A DNA stretch of 62,855 bases from Bacteroidales bacterium (GCA_016936975.1 JAFGWU010000018.1:1-62855); one strand, 5' to 3'. Numbered from the stretch's first letter, positions 8,021 to 17,055 are shown. Numbers and translations are program-made. The notes: generated from the sequence alone by a model not told the origin.

Positions 8021-9421
8021 ATGAACCAGATGCAGGATGAGTTGTTGAAGCGGATTCAGAAACTGGTCAAACAGAACCAGGAGCTGATTGAAAAGAATGA
8101 GAACCTCCGTAAAGCGGTTGAAGAGCTTACCGAAACCAACAGGAACCTCAAAGGAAAACTCAGGGGGACAGGAATCGAAGGGACAGAGGCTGCCGCAGGG
8201 GAGGCGGAGACCGGTGTCAGGAAATACAGGATGGCCACTGTCCTGTTTGCTTATATCGGTGGATTCCGGATGCTGGCAGGCGAGACCGGCGTTGACACAG
8301 AATCAGTCATCGATCAGCTGGATGAGGTACTGATAGAGTTTGACCGGATCCTGAAGAAATACAAGATCCATAAGATTAAGACGATCGGGGATACCTACAT
8401 GGCAGCTGGGGGTATTCCCGTAAAAAATATCACCAACCCGATCGAAGTGGTTCTCGCAGCGTTTGAAATGAACCAGTACCTCGACAGGCTGGCAGAACAG
8501 GGGGGCAAAAGGTATTGGAAGATGAGCCTGGGTATTCATACCGGGCCGGTCACGGCCACTGTTTCCGGAAAAAAGAAATTAACCTACGACATTAAAGGGG
8601 ATACAGTTAACATTGCGCACAGGATGCAGGGAATCGGCGACAGCGGCAAAATCTTAATATCGGTCATGACCTATGAACTGATCAAGGAGTTTTTCCTGTG
8701 TGAATATTACGGGAAAATCCCGGTGAAATATAAAGGTGACCTGGAGATGTTCGTTGTAAACGGAATCCGGCCCGAATTCTCCCTGAATGGTGAAGGGCTG
8801 GTCCCGAACGCATTATTCGACATTAATTTCAAACTCATTCAGTTCACCGATATTCAGGAGATCATCCTGGATAAACTGGAGCGGGAATTGCCCTCTTTTC
8901 TTTACTACCATAACGTCAAGCACACGGTGGACGTGGTTACCGAGGTGGAACTGATCGGCTGGGCGGAAGGACTGGATGATGAGGAGATCCTTCTGCTTAA
9001 AACAGCAGGGCTCTTTCATGATGCCGGTCATACCATTGAATATGATAACCACGAATACCACAGCACTGTCCTCGCACGGGAATTTCTTCCCGAATACGGG
9101 TATACGACAGAACAGATCGACAAGATCTGTGAAATCATCATGGCTACCAAACTGCCCCCGCAGCCCGGGGATATTTATCAGAAGATCATCTGTGATGCCG
9201 ACCTGGATTACCTGGGACGGAGCGATATGATCCCGGTTTCAAATACCCTGTACAAGGAGATGAAGGAGCAGGATAAGATTGGTTCCTTCAATGAATGGAA
9301 CCGGCTGCAGCTCAAGTTTATTTCCGGTCACCAGTATTTCACGCGGACGGCACAGGCCCTGCGCGAGGTCAATAAGCAGAAGCAGATCGAGCGGATAAAA
9401 AATCTGATCACGGAAGAGTGA
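8021..9421 (+). CDS. Coiled coil / class III nucleotide cyclase / HD-domain fusion
   Basis: 466 residues in three parts. Residues 1-50 are a charged heptad-like coiled coil; about 70-250 a class III cyclase homology domain; about 290-450 an HD phosphohydrolase domain. In the cyclase, KTIGDTYMA supplies Lys120 and metal Asp124, YDIKGDTVNIAHRM supplies Asp190 (adenine selection), Asn197 and Arg201. The first metal Asp, normally in FADI, is replaced by Tyr78 (VLFAYIGGF). The HD domain keeps YYHNVKHT, FHDAGH (His333, Asp334) and CDADLDYLG. No signal peptide or membrane segment, so cytoplasmic. The gene stands alone. Cyclase activity is doubtful; HD activity looks intact. Confidence 0.85.
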   Translation: MNQMQDELLKRIQKLVKQNQELIEKNENLRKAVEELTETNRNLKGKLRGTGIEGTEAAAGEAETGVRKYRMATVLFAYIGGFRMLAGETGVDTESVIDQLDEVLIEFDRILKKYKIHKIKTIGDTYMAAGGIPVKNITNPIEVVLAAFEMNQYLDRLAEQGGKRYWKMSLGIHTGPVTATVSGKKKLTYDIKGDTVNIAHRMQGIGDSGKILISVMTYELIKEFFLCEYYGKIPVKYKGDLEMFVVNGIRPEFSLNGEGLVPNALFDINFKLIQFTDIQEIILDKLERELPSFLYYHNVKHTVDVVTEVELIGWAEGLDDEEILLLKTAGLFHDAGHTIEYDNHEYHSTVLAREFLPEYGYTTEQIDKICEIIMATKLPPQPGDIYQKIICDADLDYLGRSDMIPVSNTLYKEMKEQDKIGSFNEWNRLQLKFISGHQYFTRTAQALREVNKQKQIERIKNLITEE

Positions 9422-9443
9422 CTCCCTGACTTTCATCCATGAT

Positions 9444-9556
9444 TTGAATCCCGGCGAGCGCATTAACTTTGTTGAGCTCTTCGCCTTCGGCTCATCGGTT
9501 CCCCATAGCTTTGCTGCGGGGTCAGCGAGCAAAAAAATAAAAAAGTCCTTAACGGG
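9444..9556 (+). repeat. Dispersed repeat family R1, copy A
   Basis: This 113-bp segment matches the reverse strand of 26249-26352. Both copies begin TTGAATCCCGGCGAGCGCAT, share internal GGTTCCCC, an A7 run, and end TCCTTAACGGG. Each contains a C/G-rich hairpin whose arms differ between copies. Both lie between convergent genes. It explains the non-coding stretch between the cyclase and GH16 genes. Confidence 0.75.
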
Positions 9557-9638
9557 CTCGATGATTTCCGCCTGCGGCGGAGAGCCAAGGTCTGTTTAGA
9601 AAGCGGAAGGCATCAGATTTTCAAGAGCTCCCGCATCT

Positions 9639-10811
9639 TCATTCCGTTACCCCGGTGGTTCTCGCCGTGAAGAGTGCCCCGGACTCTGCTGAAAAGCCCG
9701 CATCCAGCACGATACTTTCCTTTGCCACGAGATCAAGGTATGCTCCCCGCCTGACCTCAATCCGGCAATTCCCGCCGCCAACAACAATGTTCTGTCCTGC
9801 CACAGTGGAACCTTTAATATCTGAACCGGAACAAATCCGAACGGTTTTTGCAGAATTTATTTTTTGATAAATCCGGATGTAATCGATCTCCATCCGGCAG
9901 GGAAAGGAACAGGTCGGATTTTGCTTCACGCCGATTCCGGCAATGACATTCATCGCAATATCATCGAAAGGAAAGATCCGGTCAGCAGAGTAGTAGGAGG
10001 GAGGGATCATACCGGATTTAAGCATTTCCTTCCCGTTGGGATCTTCCCATCTCGATTTTCTAACCATTTCCTGGCCGTCGATGCTCCAGATGATCCTGTG
10101 CTCGTCCCATTCAACGGCATAGGTATGAGGCTCACGGGTCATATCCGTTGCAAAAAAACGGTCGTAATTGCAGTGCCGGGCAATGTTCACACTGCAATCC
10201 GGTTTCCGGTGATAGGTAAAGTCAATATTACGGTTATTCAGGAATGGAGAGCGGTATTCCGACATGTATTCAAACACATCGATCTCCTGGGCGCAACTGC
10301 CGTATAACCAGAAAGCAGGCCACAGACCGCCAATCTCAGGAACGGAACAGCGTATCTCAAATTTCCCGTGCAGGAATTTCTGCCTGGAGAAAATCATTCC
10401 CGAGGTATATTCGAACCACCTTTTGTTCAAACCCACCGAATCCCCGCCGCAATAGAGCACGGCGTCATCCTCCCAGAAAGGGACCACCCGTTCAAGCACA
10501 GGGTCCGCCCTGACAATCAGTTTCAGGATGCCGCTGTCCAGCTCAATGTTATCTCCATCCGTGAAGTACTGAACATCCGGGGCGCAGTAAAGATTGCGTC
10601 CCCAGGGGTAATCGTTCCGCCACCTTGAATGGTCGAGTTCATCCCCGTCGAACGTGTCTTCAAATACCAGGACCCATCCGTCATATGTTTCCCGCTCAAA
10701 GTACCCGTCGAGCCATACCTCCTCGCTCAGGCAATGCGGTTTGACAACCTGGGACTGAATGAGCAGGGCCGGAGAGATCAGGATCACGAAAAATATAATA
10801 TGTTTTTTCAT
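9639..10811 (-). CDS. Secreted GH16-family beta-glucanase-like protein
   Basis: 390 residues with an N-terminal signal peptide (MKKHIIFFVILISPALLIQS). The glycoside hydrolase family 16 jelly roll spans about residues 45-315: VFEDTFDGDELD, then WPAFWLYGSCAQEIDVFEYM, which holds the E-x-D-x-x-E catalytic motif. GH16 enzymes cut beta-1,3- or beta-1,3/1,4-glucans and related galactans; the substrate cannot be read from sequence. The last 70 residues carry a repeat-rich segment of the ESIVLDAGFSAESGALFTA type, seen at the C termini of many secreted Bacteroidota proteins. It lies 24 bp downstream of the S74-type gene on the same strand and probably shares its transcript. Confidence 0.88.
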   Translation of the reverse strand: MKKHIIFFVILISPALLIQSQVVKPHCLSEEVWLDGYFERETYDGWVLVFEDTFDGDELDHSRWRNDYPWGRNLYCAPDVQYFTDGDNIELDSGILKLIVRADPVLERVVPFWEDDAVLYCGGDSVGLNKRWFEYTSGMIFSRQKFLHGKFEIRCSVPEIGGLWPAFWLYGSCAQEIDVFEYMSEYRSPFLNNRNIDFTYHRKPDCSVNIARHCNYDRFFATDMTREPHTYAVEWDEHRIIWSIDGQEMVRKSRWEDPNGKEMLKSGMIPPSYYSADRIFPFDDIAMNVIAGIGVKQNPTCSFPCRMEIDYIRIYQKINSAKTVRICSGSDIKGSTVAGQNIVVGGGNCRIEVRRGAYLDLVAKESIVLDAGFSAESGALFTARTTGVTE

Positions 10812-10835
10812 TCTGATAATGGTTTGGGGAAGGTG

Positions 10836-11489
10836 CTACAGCTGACCTGCCAGGGCCACAATCTTCTCATTCAGCCGGACAATCTCGGCCTGCTGCACCT
10901 TAATGGCTTCAATCATTATTGGGATCAGTCCCGTATAATCCACTTCATACAGGTCCGAATCCTCGTTGAATTTCACCAGGTCGGGGAGCACGGTCATCAG
11001 CTCCTGGGCAATAAAACCTGTCTGGTTGCTGCCTTCCCTGACGAGCGTCTCAATTTTGTCTGCAGGGGAATTCTGAAAGTAATCCCGTTTCAGATCATAG
11101 ACAACACCCCTGATCCCGGAAATCTTACCCACTGGATCCTCAATGGGCCGGATATGTTCCGTAACCGTTGAATCGCCGCTTTGAAACAGGCGATCGGAAT
11201 GCAGGCTGAATGTGTAGGCCCGCCATAGTTTTGCATCCGGCAGACCCAGGCAGGCAGAATTGTTCCATTGCGGTCGTAACACTCCGGTGGCCGATGCATT
11301 CGTAAAATAAAATCCGCCTGAAGCAGGGTGGCAGGAAAAATAGGAATCGCCCATCACTTCCAGGTTGCAGGCGGGATCGGCCGACAGACTTCCTATGACC
11401 ACGTTTCCGGTAAGGTTCATCTTTAACTGGGCCTCTGCACCGAAAACAAACGAGAATGCTGTTAATGCCAGCAATGTGAATTTTTTCAT
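10836..11489 (-). CDS. Secreted protein with S74-type (endosialidase chaperone-like) tail
   Basis: 217 residues with a signal peptide ending near GAEAQ. The C-terminal half (about 110-215) resembles the peptidase S74 intramolecular chaperone domain of tail fibres: GISGIRGVVYDL, TGFIAQELMTVLPDLV and a final helix with IPIMIEAIKVQQAEIVRLNEKI, which usually forms a trimeric coiled coil. In Bacteroidota such proteins are common as secreted or surface proteins and need not be of phage origin. No phage genes are nearby. It precedes the GH16 gene on the same strand. The biological role is unknown. Confidence 0.75.
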   Translation of the reverse strand: MKKFTLLALTAFSFVFGAEAQLKMNLTGNVVIGSLSADPACNLEVMGDSYFSCHPASGGFYFTNASATGVLRPQWNNSACLGLPDAKLWRAYTFSLHSDRLFQSGDSTVTEHIRPIEDPVGKISGIRGVVYDLKRDYFQNSPADKIETLVREGSNQTGFIAQELMTVLPDLVKFNEDSDLYEVDYTGLIPIMIEAIKVQQAEIVRLNEKIVALAGQL

Positions 11490-11550
11490 GGTGGTTAATT
11501 TATTATGAGTTCAATATAACAATATTGCACATTTCCACTCATAAAAACAG

Positions 11551-11587
11551 CAATAAAAAAGAGGCTGTCTCATTGAGACAACCTCTT
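11551..11587 (-). terminator. Terminator of tRNA-Pro
   Basis: On the minus strand a 12-bp stem (arms at 11576-11587 and 11559-11570, one G-U pair) with a 5-nt loop is followed by a T-run (plus-strand A's 11553-11558). It starts 9 nt after the tRNA end. Confidence 0.75.
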
Positions 11588-11595
11588 AATATCCG

Positions 11596-11669
11596 TCGGG
11601 GTGATCTGACTCGAACAGACGACCCCTTGCACCCCATGCAAGTGCGCTAGCCAACTGCGCCACACCCCG
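11596..11669 (-). tRNA. tRNA-Pro (anticodon GGG)
   Basis: The minus strand folds as a 74-nt tRNA: acceptor CGGGGTG/CACCCCG with discriminator A, a D arm with GGCGCAGTTGGCTAGCGC, an anticodon stem CTTGC/GCAAG around loop ATGGGGT (anticodon GGG), and a T arm with TTCGAGT. A C1-G72 acceptor pair and the GGCGCAG D-arm are typical of tRNA-Pro. The CCA end is not encoded. Confidence 0.93.
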
Positions 11670-11676
11670 TAAAGTG

Positions 11677-11704
11677 TGCAATGAAACGCAGGCGCTTCAT
11701 TGCA
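11677..11704 (-). repeat. Hairpin in the tRNA-Pro 5' leader
   Basis: TGCAATGAA and TTCATTGCA are perfect 9-bp inverted repeats with a 10-nt loop. The predicted transcription start falls at about the first base of the hairpin. Confidence 0.6.
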
Positions 11705-11707
11705 GTG

Positions 11708-11715
11708 CAAATTTA
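11708..11715 (-). promoter_or_regulatory. -7 box of tRNA-Pro
   Basis: The minus strand reads TAAATTTG, an exact TAnnTTTG match, with a TTTG 21 bp upstream as a possible -33 element. Confidence 0.6.
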
Positions 11716-11885
11716 ATCATTTCGGAATCAAATAAGCAAAAACAGGAATGAATCTTTCTGATTTACCCGGATGGGTCCTCCTGATTACTCTTTAATTATG
11801 ACTCCGGCATCATACGGTTCAGCATATTACAAAAAATTGTATCTTCATAATTTAATGTACCCTGGTACCCTGTAATCTGAATCCC

Positions 11886-14795
11886 ATGAATACCTTTCAC
11901 CAAATCCTTAAGCTATCCATGGTTCTGTTGCTGATAATGAGCGGCACCGTATTATATCCGATCGATACCATTTCCATTATCTCAAGCTCCCCCGGAGAAG
12001 GGCGGTTTGTCCTGGCGTCGGGGGGGCGGGTCGCAGGTTTATTCAACCATGCCGGTGACGATCCGGGCGTGATTCGTGCCATGGGTGACCTCAGGGAGGA
12101 TATCCACAGGGTGACCGGAACAGACCCCGGGATGGAGGCCGGTGAGATGCCCCGCCGGGAAAAGGTTTTAATTGCAGGGACACTGGGCATGAGTCCGGTG
12201 ATAGAGAAACTTGCTTCAGAAGGAAAGATCGCTATTGACAGCCTGGCCGGAAAATATGAAAGTTATGTCATCAAGGTCATACAAAACCCTTTCCCCGGGG
12301 TGGAGAGTGCCCTGGTTATTGCCGGGAGTGACAGGCGGGGGACCATTTATGGGATCTATGAGATCTCTGAGCAGATAGGCGTTTCCCCCCTGTACTGGTG
12401 GGCAGATGTTCCTGTGAAACAGCAAAAGGAGATATTTGTACTGCCGGGTCCCTGGTACAGCGGCCAGCCCGCCGTCAGGTACCGCGGGATCTTTATCAAT
12501 GACGAGGCTCCTGCACTTTCAGGATGGGCCTATGAAACGTTCGGAGGATTCAACCACCGGTTTTATGAAAAGGTTTTTGAACTGATCCTCCGGATGAAGG
12601 GGAACTTTCTCTGGCCGGCAATGTGGGGCAGGGCCTTTTACGATGACGACCCGCTGAATGCCGAACTGGCAGACCTTTACGGGATTGTGATCGGAACCTC
12701 CCACCACGAGCCGATGATGAGGGCCCATGATGAATGGAGGCGCTACGGGTCCGGGGAGTGGAATTATCAGAAAAACAGGGAAGAATTAAGAGAATTCTGG
12801 AGGGAGGGCATCCGAAGGATGGGAACCAATGAAAGCATTGTCACCATAGGAATGAGGGGAGATGGCGATGAGCCGATGACGGAAGGGACAGCCATCGGGT
12901 TGCTGGAAACGATTGTGAAGGACCAGCGGACAATTATCGGGGAGGTGACCGGGAGGCCTCTCCCCGAAACCATGCAGTGCTGGGCCCTATATAAAGAGGT
13001 CCAGGATTATTACGACCAGGGGATGCGGGTGCCGGACGACGTTACTCTCTTGCTGTGCGATGATAACTGGGGTAACATCAGGAGACTGCCGGCGATGGAT
13101 GAAACACCCAGGAAAGGCGGTTACGGGATCTATTACCACTTTGATTATGTAGGAGGACCCAGGAATTATAAATGGATCAACACCAATCAGGTCGAAAGGG
13201 TTTGGGAACAGATGCACATGGCTTATCAATACGGGGTCGACCGTATCTGGATTGTTAATGTGGGGGATATCAAGCCGATGGAGTTCCCTGTGCAGTTTTT
13301 TCTTGATTATGCCTGGAATCCGGATCACTGGCCCGCCGGGAGGTTGCCAGAATATTACCGGCTGTGGGCTGCACAGCAGTTTGGTCCAGGTGAAGCGGCT
13401 TCCATAGCCCGGATCATGGCAGAATATACCAAATACAACGCCCGGAGAAAGCCCGAACTGCTCAGCCCGGATACCTACAGCCTGGTCCACTACGATGAGG
13501 CAGACCGGGTGGTAAGAGATTATAACCGCCTGGTGGATTCAGCGGAGCGGATAATGGACAGACTGGAACCCGGATACCATGATGCGTTTTACCAGCTGGT
13601 CCTGTTCCCGGTGAAAGCATCTGCGAATCTGAATGAACTAACCGTCACGGTTGGAAAGAACCATCTCTACGCCTCACAGAAAAGGTGCCTGACCAATTCA
13701 CTGGCACAGCGGGCATATGAATTGTACCGGACGGATTCATTGCTCACGGATTATTTCCACCATACATTATCAGGGGGGAAATGGAACCATATGATGTCTC
13801 AGACACATATCGGATACACTTCATGGCAGCAGCCGGATCGGAACATAATGCCGGAGGTGAGGAGACTTGAACTGCCGGATACCGCCCTGATGGGAATTGC
13901 CCTTGAAGGTTCTGAATCCTTCTGGACAGCGGAAGAACCTGCACTACTATTCAAGGAATTCTACTGTTCTGGCGAACAGGAGTTCTATTTTGACATCTAC
14001 AATTCAGGCCGGGTCCCTTTTCACTTTTCGATTAAATCCTCCAAAAACTGCTTTGATTTCTCTGCCCTGGAAGGAGAAGTATCGGAAGAGCAGCGGATAA
14101 GGGTGAAGATCAATCGAAAAAAGGCTCTTTACGGAACCTACCTGGTGCCTGTGACCATTGCCGGGCCCGGAAACAGTAAGGCGGAGATATACATACTGGT
14201 CTGCAACTATGCTTCAAATGACTCGACGGGCAGAGAGGGTTTTACAGAGCGCAACGGATATATTTCCATGGAAGCTGAAAACTACCACAGGGCGGTTCCG
14301 GACGGTTCCGTTTCGTGGTTAACCATTCCGAATCTCGGCCGGACATCCTCCGGGGTCACAACCATGCCGGTAACCCGTGCATTGACCGAACCAGACTCTG
14401 TAAGGGCCCACCTTGAATATAAAATAGAGCTTCACTCGCCCGGGTTGCTGAAGGTACATGCCTACCTGTCACCCACCCTCGATTTTCATGACACGGGAGG
14501 CCTTCGTTACGGCATCTCCTTTGATGACGGACCGGTGAAGGTTGTCAATATGCATGAGGGTGTTAACTTGCGGATGTGGGAACGATGGGTGGCTGACAAT
14601 ATCAATGTCAGGGTTACAAAGCATACGGTAGACCGGCCCGGAGTCCACACTTTGAACTTCTGGGCTGTTGACCCGGGGGTGGTACTGCAGAAAATGGTCA
14701 TCGAAACAAAACCGGTTGGAAAAAGCTATCTTGGTCCCCCTGAAAGCACCAGGCTGAACTCTTATAAACATACTAACAAATCAGGCGCATTATGA
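11886..14795 (+). CDS. GH115 xylan alpha-1,2-glucuronidase
   Basis: 969 residues with a signal peptide, so exported. GH115 enzymes remove (4-O-methyl-)glucuronic acid from xylan, including from internal residues. The family core is visible from about residue 90 to 560: IAGSDRRGTIYGIYEISEQI, RYRGIFINDEAPALSGWA, LRMKGNFLWPAMWGRAFYDDD, GTSHHEPMMRAHDEWRRYG, IGMRGDGDEPM, LLLCDDNWGNIRRLP and VNVGDIKPMEFPVQFFLDYA. The C-terminal third (about 600-950) contains the linker helices and beta-sandwich domain of the family. Length is normal. Its stop overlaps the next start by 4 nt (ATGA), implying translational coupling with the UroD-like gene. Confidence 0.92.
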   Translation: MNTFHQILKLSMVLLLIMSGTVLYPIDTISIISSSPGEGRFVLASGGRVAGLFNHAGDDPGVIRAMGDLREDIHRVTGTDPGMEAGEMPRREKVLIAGTLGMSPVIEKLASEGKIAIDSLAGKYESYVIKVIQNPFPGVESALVIAGSDRRGTIYGIYEISEQIGVSPLYWWADVPVKQQKEIFVLPGPWYSGQPAVRYRGIFINDEAPALSGWAYETFGGFNHRFYEKVFELILRMKGNFLWPAMWGRAFYDDDPLNAELADLYGIVIGTSHHEPMMRAHDEWRRYGSGEWNYQKNREELREFWREGIRRMGTNESIVTIGMRGDGDEPMTEGTAIGLLETIVKDQRTIIGEVTGRPLPETMQCWALYKEVQDYYDQGMRVPDDVTLLLCDDNWGNIRRLPAMDETPRKGGYGIYYHFDYVGGPRNYKWINTNQVERVWEQMHMAYQYGVDRIWIVNVGDIKPMEFPVQFFLDYAWNPDHWPAGRLPEYYRLWAAQQFGPGEAASIARIMAEYTKYNARRKPELLSPDTYSLVHYDEADRVVRDYNRLVDSAERIMDRLEPGYHDAFYQLVLFPVKASANLNELTVTVGKNHLYASQKRCLTNSLAQRAYELYRTDSLLTDYFHHTLSGGKWNHMMSQTHIGYTSWQQPDRNIMPEVRRLELPDTALMGIALEGSESFWTAEEPALLFKEFYCSGEQEFYFDIYNSGRVPFHFSIKSSKNCFDFSALEGEVSEEQRIRVKINRKKALYGTYLVPVTIAGPGNSKAEIYILVCNYASNDSTGREGFTERNGYISMEAENYHRAVPDGSVSWLTIPNLGRTSSGVTTMPVTRALTEPDSVRAHLEYKIELHSPGLLKVHAYLSPTLDFHDTGGLRYGISFDDGPVKVVNMHEGVNLRMWERWVADNINVRVTKHTVDRPGVHTLNFWAVDPGVVLQKMVIETKPVGKSYLGPPESTRLNSYKHTNKSGAL

Positions 14796-15817
14796 CAGAC
14801 AAACAATGGGATACCCTTAAGGCAACTGTGAGCGGGCGATCTTCAGACGAGATCCCCGTCGGGTTTATCATTGATTCCCCATGGCTTCCCAACTGGTACG
14901 GCTGTAAAATCATCGACTATTTTTCCAGTGAGGAAATCTGGCTGAAGGCCAATCTGGAGGCATTGAGGAGATTTCCCGAAATAATGTTTCTTCCCGGTTT
15001 CTGGAGTGAGTTCGGGATGTGTACCGAACCATCCGCCTTCGGATCGAAATGTGTGTTCTACAAAGATGAGTTTCCTTTCGCGGAGAAAGTCATTCACAAT
15101 CCGGAGGAGATAAATACCCTGAAGAAACCCAATTCTGAAACAGACGGACTCCTGCCGTTCATGCTCAACAGGCTGACCGGTAACAGAAAAGCGATTGAGG
15201 CTGCCGGCCATAAAATACGCTTCTCCGTTTCGCGCGGTCCTCTGAATATTGCATCATTCCTGATGGGAACGACGGAATTTATGACAACCCTGATGCTGGA
15301 ACCGGTTTTGATTCATGCGCTGTTGAGGATGATAACGGATTTCCTGCTTGAATGGCACACCCTCCAGCGAAAATCGATTGACAGCATCGACGGCATCCTG
15401 ATCCTGGATGATATCGTAGGTTTCATCGGGGAGCAGGAGTTCAGGGAGTTTGCGTATCCCTATCTGAAAGAGTTGTATGAACTGCCGGCAAGTGTGAAAT
15501 TCTTCCACAATGATGCTGAGTGCAGGGTCTCTGTAAAATATTACCCCGGGTTGGGCATCAACCTCTTCAATCCCGGACCACAGTTGTCTGTAAATGAATT
15601 GAAGTCCGCGACTGAGGGAAAGATGGCCATTCTTGGAACCATACCCCCGCGTGATGTGCTCGCTTCCGGAACAGAAGATGACATCCGTGACGCAGTGAGC
15701 CGACTGCTTTCGGAAACAACCGATCACAGCCGCTTAATCCTCTCCTGCGGAGGAGGAATGCCTCCCGGTATCTCTTCTGAAAATATCAGGGCTTTCCTGA
15801 ACGCATGCCGGACCTGA
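14792..15817 (+). CDS. UroD-family protein, possible cobalamin-type methyltransferase
   Basis: 341 residues of the uroporphyrinogen decarboxylase / methylcobamide methyltransferase superfamily. Visible signatures are FSVSRGPLNIASFLMGTTEF, ILILDDIVGFIGEQEFREFAYPY, VKFFHNDAEC, LFNPGPQL, LGTIPPRDVLASG and LILSCGGGMPPGIS. True HemE proteins carry a conserved Arg-rich N terminus that is not seen here. The His of HNDAEC with its Cys, and the Cys of LSCGGG, could be zinc ligands as in MtaA/MtbA-type methyltransferases, which use His-x-Cys...Cys. It overlaps the GH115 gene by 4 nt. A demethylase for 4-O-methyl-glucuronate is an inference; no corrinoid protein gene is adjacent. Confidence 0.72.
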   Translation: MTDKQWDTLKATVSGRSSDEIPVGFIIDSPWLPNWYGCKIIDYFSSEEIWLKANLEALRRFPEIMFLPGFWSEFGMCTEPSAFGSKCVFYKDEFPFAEKVIHNPEEINTLKKPNSETDGLLPFMLNRLTGNRKAIEAAGHKIRFSVSRGPLNIASFLMGTTEFMTTLMLEPVLIHALLRMITDFLLEWHTLQRKSIDSIDGILILDDIVGFIGEQEFREFAYPYLKELYELPASVKFFHNDAECRVSVKYYPGLGINLFNPGPQLSVNELKSATEGKMAILGTIPPRDVLASGTEDDIRDAVSRLLSETTDHSRLILSCGGGMPPGISSENIRAFLNACRT

Positions 15818-16005
15818 ACGCGATCGCATTTCGGGTGTTGCACGGATTTGGTCCCTGACAATCCGTCATCATATTGAACTGCCGTCGATATCAAAACATG
15901 AAAGGATGTCCTGTTCAGGTTCGCCCGGTGACAAATCGAACGGTTTGGTATGCATGTTGAAGAGAAAAATTTTCAAAATATAAACCTGTTAAATATCACT
16001 CTGAA

Positions 16006-17013
16006 ATGGATTTGTTTAAACCGATGGACCCGGTAGGGTCAAAACCTGATGAAGTTCCGGGTAAGTCCCGGGAAACGGAACATGTGCGATGTCTCATCCT
16101 GGGCTCGGGACCGGCCGGTTATACAGCGGCTATTTATGCGGCCCGGGCCAACCTGAAACCGGTCATGTATACCGGGATGCAGATGGGCGGACAGCTTACC
16201 ACCACCACGAAGGTGGATAACTTTCCGGGTTATCCCGGGGGTGTCGATGGTCCGACCATGATGGAGGACCTCAGGAAACAGGCTGAACGGTTTGGAACGG
16301 ATGTCCGCTTCGGCATGGCCACGAAAGTGGATTTTTCCGGAAGGATCAAAAAGGTGGAGATTGATGATGAGAGAGTAATTACTGCCGATGCAGTGATCCT
16401 GGCAACAGGCGCAACGGCCCGGTACCTGGGATTGGAATCGGAGGAGCGTTTCAAGGGATACGGGGTCTCCGCATGTGCCACCTGCGACGGATTCTTCTAT
16501 AAGGATAAGGTCGTTGCCGTGGTCGGGGGCGGCGATACGGCTGCTGAGGAGGCTACCTATCTTGCCGGAATATGCAAAAAAGTCTATATGATTGTGAGAA
16601 GGGATGAGTTGCGTGCCTCCAAAGCGATGCAAAAGCGTGTTTTCAATACGAAAAACATTGAAATTCTCTGGAAGCACCAGGCAAAACAGATCCTGGGTGA
16701 AAAGGTGGTTCAGGCAGTCGAGCTCTACAGGAACAAAGGAGAAGCCAATGAGGAGGTCATAACTATTGATATTGACGGATTTTTCCTGGCAATCGGGCAT
16801 ACCCCCAACTCAGACATTTTTAAAGATTACGTGGACACGGATGAGACCGGGTATGTTAAAACCATTCCGGGAACCACGAAAACGAATGTTCCCGGAGTTT
16901 TTGCCTGCGGAGATCTTCAGGATAAAGTGTACCGCCAGGCGGTAACAGCTGCCGGAACAGGATGCATGGCCGCCCTGGATGCAGAGCGTTACCTGGGGGA
17001 GTTAGGCGAATAG
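16006..17013 (+). CDS. trxB: Thioredoxin reductase
   Basis: 335 residues. TrxB passes electrons from NADPH through FAD to thioredoxin in the cytoplasm. The FAD-binding GSGPAGYTAAIYAARA is at about residues 33-48, the redox pair CATC at Cys157 and Cys160, and the NADPH-binding VVGGGDTAAEEATYLA follows. The C-terminal FACGDLQDKVYRQAVTAAGTG binds FAD. The N terminus has about 25 extra residues before the first beta strand, slightly longer than E. coli TrxB. The ATG at 6006+10000 is the first of the open frame, and a later start cannot be excluded. Convergent with the oxoamine synthase gene, with a palindromic element between. Confidence 0.95.
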   Translation: MDLFKPMDPVGSKPDEVPGKSRETEHVRCLILGSGPAGYTAAIYAARANLKPVMYTGMQMGGQLTTTTKVDNFPGYPGGVDGPTMMEDLRKQAERFGTDVRFGMATKVDFSGRIKKVEIDDERVITADAVILATGATARYLGLESEERFKGYGVSACATCDGFFYKDKVVAVVGGGDTAAEEATYLAGICKKVYMIVRRDELRASKAMQKRVFNTKNIEILWKHQAKQILGEKVVQAVELYRNKGEANEEVITIDIDGFFLAIGHTPNSDIFKDYVDTDETGYVKTIPGTTKTNVPGVFACGDLQDKVYRQAVTAAGTGCMAALDAERYLGELGE

Positions 17014-17039
17014 TCCACCTTCGCTAAAGCTCCGGTGGA
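17014..17039. repeat. 26-bp palindromic element P1 (arms TCCACC/GGTGGA)
   Basis: TCCACC (17014-17019) and GGTGGA (17034-17039) flank a 14-bp core with TTCGCTAAAGCTCC. The core resembles that of the elements at 47613, 47664 and 50481, but the arms differ and stay complementary. It begins immediately after the trxB stop. Confidence 0.7.
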
Positions 17040-17055
17040 TAAAAGCGAATTGATC

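Noticed and set aside
9239-9532. Minus-strand frame across the cyclase 3' end and repeat R1
   Set aside because: It is antisense to conserved cyclase-HD codons and otherwise consists of the dispersed repeat.
10836-11489. Phage remnant, because of the S74 tail-fibre-like domain
   Set aside because: It has a signal peptide, lies beside a GH16 gene, and no other phage gene is present.
11596-11669. tRNA as attachment site of an integrated element
   Set aside because: No integrase gene and no repeated tRNA 3' end was seen in the flanking DNA.
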